DNA from: Anaerolineae bacterium
Lineage (GTDB): Bacteria; Chloroflexota; Anaerolineae; Aggregatilineales; Aggregatilineaceae
Length of the DNA: 36,865 bases
Reading direction: 5' to 3'
Assembly: GCA_016926875.1 (NCBI GenBank)
Contig: JAFGNU010000037.1
Location: forward strand, 1 to 36,865
The notes below the pieces were generated by a model that was not told the DNA's origin, did not search any database, and saw nothing but the letters and a program-made list of their open reading frames with translations. The first letter of the stretch is position 1; each line of letters opens with the position of its first letter. The translations under genes and the position numbers were made by a program. Positions 32,194 through 36,865 of the stretch are shown in pieces.

Positions 32194-32281
32194 TTAGCAG
32201 TTAGCGATTGGCAGTTAGGGCCATGGCCCGGTTTGAACAGGTAGAACCTGCCAGCGACACGCGCTAATCGCTAAAAACTAA
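32194..32281. repeat. Inverted-repeat element with TTAGCGATT arms
   Basis: The left arm at 32194-32212 (TTAGCAGTTAGCGATTGGC) matches the reverse complement of the right arm at 32263-32281 at about 15-16 of 19 positions. Between them lies the perfect palindrome GGGCCATGGCCC (32218-32229) and a small AGGT/ACCT hairpin. Flanking bases repeat TTAG and CTAA units. It looks like a small mobile or repeat element between serA and the amidase gene. Confidence 0.5.
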
Positions 32282-32335
32282 GAGCCAATAGCTTTAGTTG
32301 CACTCGGTTCAGCAAGCAAACGGTAGCCAACCATC

Positions 32336-33400
32336 ATGACCGACGAGTTCAATCATCCAGCCGACGACGATTTCCGGATTCGGACCATCGACACCGGCAC
32401 GTTTAGAGTGGTGGACGCCGACGATGATCCCGGCACACTAAGTGAGCCGCTGCCCGCAGATGATCTCGAAGACACTGCCCCCGCCGACCCGGTAGCCGCT
32501 GTCGAAGATGAGTTCACTACGGTTACCGTCGAGCCGGATGTCCCGCCGCGCCCAAGCCAACCATCCCGTCCCGCTGGACGCACGGATCGTTCCCCCCGCC
32601 AGGTTCCCAAAGCATCCACCAGGTTGTGGTTGAGCACGCTGCTCTCACTGCTGGCTGTAGCGTTGGCCGCTATGCTGGTATCCACGATCTTTTCCCTGTG
32701 GACCCGCCCGACATTTTTTTCCGACGAGTTTCGCGCCAGCCTTAACCAGGTACAGGCCACCCAGCAGTTGGTGAATATCCAGCCTTCCCCCATCCCAACC
32801 AACGTGCAGGAAGTGCGGATTGGCATTATTGCCGGGCACAGCGGCCCGCCGCAGGATCCAAATTTCGCGATGGACCCCGGCGCTGTATGCGACGACGGCC
32901 TGACCGAACTGGAGATCAATGAAGCAGTTGCGCGGCGGGTGGTAACAGCGCTCCAACGCGACCAGTACACGGTTGAACTGCTTCAGGAATTTGATCCCCA
33001 GCTAAAAAACTATAAGGCTGACGTGTTGATTTCTATTCACACCAACGACTGCGGTGATTACGGGGCTGCCGGGACAGGGTTCAACATCGCCTCGGCAGCG
33101 GCCCGTGCCACCACACGCGGCGACGACGAGCGGCTGCTGGACTGCCTGATTGCCCAGTATGGCGCGACAACCGGCTTGCCGAACCATGCTGGCCTGACAC
33201 ACGACATGACCGATTATCACACCTTTAGCGAAGTTTCTATCGACACTCCCACTGCGATCATCGAGATCGGCTTTATGCGCAACGATCGTGCTATCCTGAC
33301 TCAAAACCCCGACCTGATCGCACAGGGGATCGCCAACGGCGTCCGCTGCTTCCTGCGGCCCGAACTGTACGGCGAAACAACTACCGCCGCAGGGCAATAG
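32336..33400 (+). CDS. Membrane-anchored N-acetylmuramoyl-L-alanine amidase
   Basis: The 354-residue protein has an acidic, probably disordered N-terminus (1-95), one membrane helix (~98-122) and an outside Amidase_3 domain. Zinc ligands and catalytic Glu follow the family: IIAGHSG (H168), DDGLTELEIN (E191), LISIHTND (H235) and AIIEIGFMRND (E310). It cuts the amide bond between muramic acid and the stem peptide. Type II membrane topology is inferred. No clear ribosome site precedes ATG 32336. It is the first gene of the stretch that also holds the glutaredoxin-like, TIR-Hsp70 and M23 genes. Confidence 0.88.
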   Translation: MTDEFNHPADDDFRIRTIDTGTFRVVDADDDPGTLSEPLPADDLEDTAPADPVAAVEDEFTTVTVEPDVPPRPSQPSRPAGRTDRSPRQVPKASTRLWLSTLLSLLAVALAAMLVSTIFSLWTRPTFFSDEFRASLNQVQATQQLVNIQPSPIPTNVQEVRIGIIAGHSGPPQDPNFAMDPGAVCDDGLTELEINEAVARRVVTALQRDQYTVELLQEFDPQLKNYKADVLISIHTNDCGDYGAAGTGFNIASAAARATTRGDDERLLDCLIAQYGATTGLPNHAGLTHDMTDYHTFSEVSIDTPTAIIEIGFMRNDRAILTQNPDLIAQGIANGVRCFLRPELYGETTTAAGQ

Positions 33401-33480
33401 ACCGGACACCAGCGGTGATGATCACCGGCGGCGCCCATGTGTATTTCTGGCTCCAATGCACTCCCGGAGAGTATCACACG

Positions 33481-33810
33481 ATGACGTATGAGTTGGTTAT
33501 GTATAGCCGGAGCACCGGCTGCCCATTTGTCCGGATCGCCAGGCGCGTGCTGGATCGCGAAAACGTAGCCTACCGCGAAATCCTGATCGACCAGGACCCT
33601 GCCGCCAAACAGCGCGTGATCGTCTGGACCGGCTTTGAGTCGATCCCAACGCTGGTTGTAGCACGTCCCGGCGAGGATGAGCCATATGAAGCCCCGGCCT
33701 CACTGGATGCTGGCACCAGTCCCAAAGGACTTGACCGGGGCAGCATGATCACCGAACCCGGCGAGATGAAGCTCGAAACCTGGCTGCGCAAACACGGCTT
33801 TATTACGTAA
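33481..33810 (+). CDS. Glutaredoxin-like protein
   Basis: The 109-residue protein begins MTYELVMYSRSTGCPFVRIARRVL, a glutaredoxin active-site region with a single Cys followed by Pro-Phe (GCPF). It continues with NVAYREILIDQDP, where VAYREIDID is usual, and ESIPTLVVARPGE with the cis-proline. The CxxC second cysteine is replaced by Val-Arg (CPFV), so it is monothiol. ATG 33481 has GGAGAG upstream and starts the domain; an earlier in-frame ATG adds an unrelated stretch. It may reduce protein thiols or carry iron-sulfur groups. The TIR-Hsp70 gene follows 22 bases later. Confidence 0.82.
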   Translation: MTYELVMYSRSTGCPFVRIARRVLDRENVAYREILIDQDPAAKQRVIVWTGFESIPTLVVARPGEDEPYEAPASLDAGTSPKGLDRGSMITEPGEMKLETWLRKHGFIT

Positions 33811-33832
33811 TCATGATTAAGGGTGTACAACA

Positions 33833-35932
33833 ATGCGGTTGTTTATCAGTTATGCTCGTGTAGACAAGTTACAGGTCGAAGAACTGGTCAAAATTTTGCA
33901 AGATGCCGGGCATATCCCCTGGTTTGACGCCAACCTGCTGCCTGGCCAGGACTGGAAAGCCATTCTGCTGAAAGAAGTAAAAGCCTGTGATGCGTTTGTC
34001 TACACGTTGACCCCGGATTCGGTAGCCTCGGAGTGGTGCCAATGGGAGTTTTCCGAAGCAGTCAAAGCGCGCAAACCGATCATACCGGTGCTGATCCGCG
34101 AGAAAACTACCATCCCAGCCGCGATCAGCCGCTACCAGTATGCCGATTTCTCCGAAGGCCCTACGCCACGCGTTATCGCCAGACTACTGGGCGGACTGCA
34201 CCAGATCGCCATCACGGTCCCTGCCGCTGATGCCCCGGACGCCCCACGCGCACCCGAAGGTATCCCGGCGCGCGTTCCCTGGACGGAGCAGGCTAAGCGG
34301 TACCGGCCACAAACCACTTCCCAGCGTTATATGACCCGCATTACCCCGGACGAAAGCCGCCAGCTTCGCCGGACCCATCACCGCCAGGCGGTCAAACTGG
34401 AACAGGGCGACACCATCATTGGCATCGACTTTGGTACCACAAACTCAATGTGCGCCGTGATGCAAAACGGCCAGCCGGTCACCATTCCCAACGGGCTGGG
34501 GTACACCGCTACCCCGTCAGCGGTTGGCATCGGTTTGGACGGGCAGCCGATTGTAGGCGAACCGGCGCTTAAGTTCGCGCTGCAATACCCGGAGCGCAGC
34601 GTGTTGGAAGTCAAGCGCCTGTTTGGACATGACTTGGCGCTGGAGGTGGATAACCAGCAGTACGACCCGGCGCTGCTGGCCTCATACGTGCTGCGTTCAT
34701 TAAAGGAAGATGCCGAAGCCTACCTGGGAGCGCCGATCACCAGCGCGCTCTGTACGGCTCCCGCTTCGTTTGATGAAATTCAGCTAGACTACCTGCGTAA
34801 AGCAGCCAACCTAGCCGGGCTGCATGTGGTGCGTATTGTCCCCGAACCCACCGCCGCCTGTTTGGGCAGCGGGATTGATCCGAACCGCTACGAGGTCACC
34901 CAGGAGAAGATCGTCAACGCGATTGCGGTCTATGACCTGGGCGGGGGTACGTTCGATATTTCCATTCTGGACGCATCGGAGGGGGTGTTCGAAGTGCGCG
35001 CCATCAACGGCGATACACAACTCGGCGGGCTGGATTTTGACCGCATCATCGCCCAATACTGCCTGGAACAGTTTTTTGAGGAAACAGGCGTTGACCTGCG
35101 AGACAATCCCGCCGCCGAAATGCGAGTTCGCGAAGCCGCTGAGAAAGCCAAGATCATCCTGTCAACCGCACAGCACACCACGGTAGATGTGCCGTACATC
35201 TACGGCGATCAAAGCGGGGCCTACAACCTGTGCGTTCCCCTGTCGCGCGCCCGCTTTAACGAACTGACCTACCATCTGGTAGAGAAAACAATCGCGTGCT
35301 GCCAGCAAGCACTGAACGATGCCAACCTCCGCCAGTCGAGTTGGAACCAGATCGAAGCGATTGATATGCTGGTCCTGGTTGGACTGGCAACCAAAACGCC
35401 CAGCGTGGTTGAAACGGTGTCCAGATTCTTTAACGCTGTCCCGATACGTGGAGTAGACCCCGATCAGGCGGTAGTGCTTGGCGCAGCGTTGCAGGCCGGT
35501 GTGCTCATGGGCCAGGTTAGCTCGTTTTTGCTGCTCGACGCCACTCCACACACGCTCTCTGTCGAGACAGGCGGCAATACACTTGTCCCGCTCGTCAGCA
35601 AACACACCACAATCCCAACAATGGTGTCACGGTCGTTCACGACCATTAGAGATAACCAGACTCATGCCATCATCCACATTCTTCAGGGCGATGCCGAAAC
35701 CGCTGCTGATAACACTTCACTGGCACAAATCGTGTTCGACGGCATACCCCCTGCGCCCAAAGGGATACCAAGCCTTGTTCTCACGCTCGACGTAGATACC
35801 GACAGCGGCTTAACACTCACCATCCAGGAAGAGGCTACAGGCCGCAAGCGCACCGAGACAATCACGCGCGGGGCGCCGATCTTTGAGACGCTGCCCGGCG
35901 GCGTGGTGGGCGATCTCGTATCTCTGCGCTAA
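33833..35932 (+). CDS. TIR domain fused to an Hsp70 (DnaK-like) chaperone
   Basis: The 699-residue protein starts with a TIR domain (1-~128): MRLFISYARVD, then SEWCQWEFSEA, where E72 lines up with the catalytic glutamate of NAD-cleaving TIRs. A Pro- and Thr-rich linker (~129-190) leads to an Hsp70 ATPase: GIDFGTTNSMCAVM (from residue 197), VYDLGGGTFDISIL (D368) and LVLVGLATKTP (from ~514), where DnaK has VGGSTRIP. The interdomain linker reads SSFLLLDATP (from 564), then a beta substrate domain with DNQTHAII and GIPPAPKGIPSL. It ends after that domain, so the helical lid is missing. AAGGGTG lies upstream. Likely a sensor in which Hsp70 binding of misfolded or phage proteins controls TIR activity; that role is inference. 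Confidence 0.93.
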   Translation: MRLFISYARVDKLQVEELVKILQDAGHIPWFDANLLPGQDWKAILLKEVKACDAFVYTLTPDSVASEWCQWEFSEAVKARKPIIPVLIREKTTIPAAISRYQYADFSEGPTPRVIARLLGGLHQIAITVPAADAPDAPRAPEGIPARVPWTEQAKRYRPQTTSQRYMTRITPDESRQLRRTHHRQAVKLEQGDTIIGIDFGTTNSMCAVMQNGQPVTIPNGLGYTATPSAVGIGLDGQPIVGEPALKFALQYPERSVLEVKRLFGHDLALEVDNQQYDPALLASYVLRSLKEDAEAYLGAPITSALCTAPASFDEIQLDYLRKAANLAGLHVVRIVPEPTAACLGSGIDPNRYEVTQEKIVNAIAVYDLGGGTFDISILDASEGVFEVRAINGDTQLGGLDFDRIIAQYCLEQFFEETGVDLRDNPAAEMRVREAAEKAKIILSTAQHTTVDVPYIYGDQSGAYNLCVPLSRARFNELTYHLVEKTIACCQQALNDANLRQSSWNQIEAIDMLVLVGLATKTPSVVETVSRFFNAVPIRGVDPDQAVVLGAALQAGVLMGQVSSFLLLDATPHTLSVETGGNTLVPLVSKHTTIPTMVSRSFTTIRDNQTHAIIHILQGDAETAADNTSLAQIVFDGIPPAPKGIPSLVLTLDVDTDSGLTLTIQEEATGRKRTETITRGAPIFETLPGGVVGDLVSLR

Positions 35933-35941
35933 GATCGCCGC

Positions 35942-36700
35942 ATGGTGAAACGACTGATAACCAGATTCCGCCGCCTGCCCTGGTGGGGGAAAGGGCTGGT
36001 AGCCGTGATCGGGCTGGCCGGTGCTGCCGGGGGCGGGTTCGCTGCGCTGACGCTGTACAGCCAATCACAGAGCAACAGCACACCCTACATTGACCGCTGG
36101 TTTGACGATCCCGACAGCCAGCCGGAACTGGCAACCATCCGGCGCGAGCCGTGTCCGGACGCGCCCTTTTTGCTGCCATCCGATGGGTTGATCGGGCTGC
36201 TGTGGAACGACTCCGCCGCACCCTATAATATGCTGCACCGACACACTGGCATCGATATTTTCGGCATCGGTACGCCGGGCACAGCCCCGATCTACGCCGC
36301 GTATGATGGCTACCTGACACGCGAATCGGACTGGCTGGCGACCGTGATCATCCGGCACGATGATCCACTGCACCCCGGCGAAACCATCTGGACTTACTAC
36401 ACGCACATGGCCGACCGGGAGGGGCAGCAGTCGTTCGTTATGGATGATTTCCCGACCGGCACCCGCGATCTGTGGGTGGAACAGGGAACGCTGCTTGGCT
36501 ACCAGGGTGAGTACAGCGGTAACAGCCTGTTTCCGGTAGGGCTGCACCTGCATTTCAGCATCGTCAAAAGCGATCCCGACGGCTCTTACAAAAACGAATC
36601 GCGCAGCGGTAACACGCTCGACCCATCGCCTTACCTGGGTATGTCGCTCAACATCAAGACCAGGCCGGAACGCCCGATCGGCTGCACACTGCCCGACTGA
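35942..36700 (+). CDS. M23-family peptidase (LytM-like), membrane anchored
   Basis: The 252-residue protein has a basic N-terminus and one membrane helix (~18-40), then an outside M23 domain. Zinc ligands are LHRHTGIDIFG (H101, D105) and GLHLHFSIV (H204), with H202 and H155 as likely catalytic histidines. It would cut peptide cross-links in the wall or activate another hydrolase. It starts nine bases after the TIR-Hsp70 stop, which suggests one transcript. No good ribosome site is visible before the ATG, so coupled translation is likely. Confidence 0.85.
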   Translation: MVKRLITRFRRLPWWGKGLVAVIGLAGAAGGGFAALTLYSQSQSNSTPYIDRWFDDPDSQPELATIRREPCPDAPFLLPSDGLIGLLWNDSAAPYNMLHRHTGIDIFGIGTPGTAPIYAAYDGYLTRESDWLATVIIRHDDPLHPGETIWTYYTHMADREGQQSFVMDDFPTGTRDLWVEQGTLLGYQGEYSGNSLFPVGLHLHFSIVKSDPDGSYKNESRSGNTLDPSPYLGMSLNIKTRPERPIGCTLPD

Positions 36701-36724
36701 GGGCCGCGCGCCACGCGTTGTATA

Positions 36725-36753
36725 TTGACCCTCCCCTTACGCGCCGCTATAAT
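36725..36753 (+). promoter_or_regulatory. Promoter of tRNA-Ser
   Basis: TTGACC (36725-36730), a 17-base spacer and TATAAT (36748-36753) form a near-consensus sigma70 promoter. The tRNA begins 25 bases after the -10 element. Confidence 0.85.
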
Positions 36754-36778
36754 TGCAGCGCAATTGAATAAATAATAT

Positions 36779-36865
36779 GGAGAGGTAGCATAGTCTGGCC
36801 TAATGCGCGCGCCTGGAGAGCGCGTGAGCGGTTTCCGCTCCGTGGGTTCAAATCCCACCCTCTCC
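36779..36865 (+). tRNA. tRNA-Ser (anticodon GGA)
   Basis: The acceptor arms GGAGAGG and CCTCTCC pair over seven bases. The anticodon arm is CGCGC-CTGGAGA-GCGCG, with anticodon GGA, read for UCC and UCU. A long variable arm (AGCGG-TTT-CCGCT) marks a class II tRNA such as Ser. The T arm is GTGGG-TTCAAAT-CCCAC. The 87-base gene ends with the window, and a CCA would lie beyond it. Confidence 0.97.

Noticed and set aside
1..36865. CRISPR array or insertion sequence
   Set aside because: No regularly spaced repeats, no transposase or integrase gene was seen.

Overview
The window looks like a chromosomal segment of a GC-rich bacterium, most likely a Chloroflexota (Anaerolineae-like) lineage. That placement is inference from the gene mix: a complex I-like group 4 hydrogenase, a NurA nuclease with a HAS-barrel partner, a fused phosphoglucose/phosphomannose isomerase, FHA and M50 proteins, and starts that look leaderless. 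No marker gene was available to confirm it.

Layout. 1-198 is the start of a solute-binding protein on the minus strand. 479-9058 is one tightly packed plus-strand operon for a membrane-bound, complex I-like [NiFe] hydrogenase: antiporter-type membrane subunits first, then the NuoA/B/C/D/H/I-like core and its own maturation protease. The large subunit keeps all four Ni-ligand cysteines and a cleavable tail, so this is a hydrogenase and not a respiratory NADH dehydrogenase. 9050-14808 (minus) holds central metabolism: pgl, zwf, icd, two thioredoxin-fold proteins and homoserine dehydrogenase. 15291-17138 is a KimA-like potassium permease.

17158-22652 (minus) is a five-gene cluster read in the order acyl carrier protein, AMP-forming ligase, AsnB-type amidotransferase, NAD-synthase-like enzyme, hexapeptide acyltransferase. 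It looks like a small pathway that activates an acid, holds it on a carrier and forms amides. 23045-25817 (minus) carries an O-methyltransferase, a HAS-barrel protein with no ATPase, and a NurA nuclease. 25989-28635 (plus) is a zinc-binding microprotein, a double-FHA protein and a PqqD/M50 membrane metalloprotease whose N-terminus repeats a Thr-x-x-Leu motif, which may be an FHA docking tail. 28837-32077 carries sugar-phosphate isomerase and serine biosynthesis genes.

32336-36700 (plus) is the most unusual part: a membrane-anchored amidase, a glutaredoxin-like protein, a TIR-Hsp70 fusion protein and an M23 peptidase, packed like an operon. The fusion joins a TIR domain with the conserved glutamate of NAD-cleaving TIRs to an Hsp70 ATPase and a lidless substrate-binding domain. 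I consider it the best candidate for an undescribed system. The window ends with a complete tRNA-Ser(GGA) behind a strong promoter.
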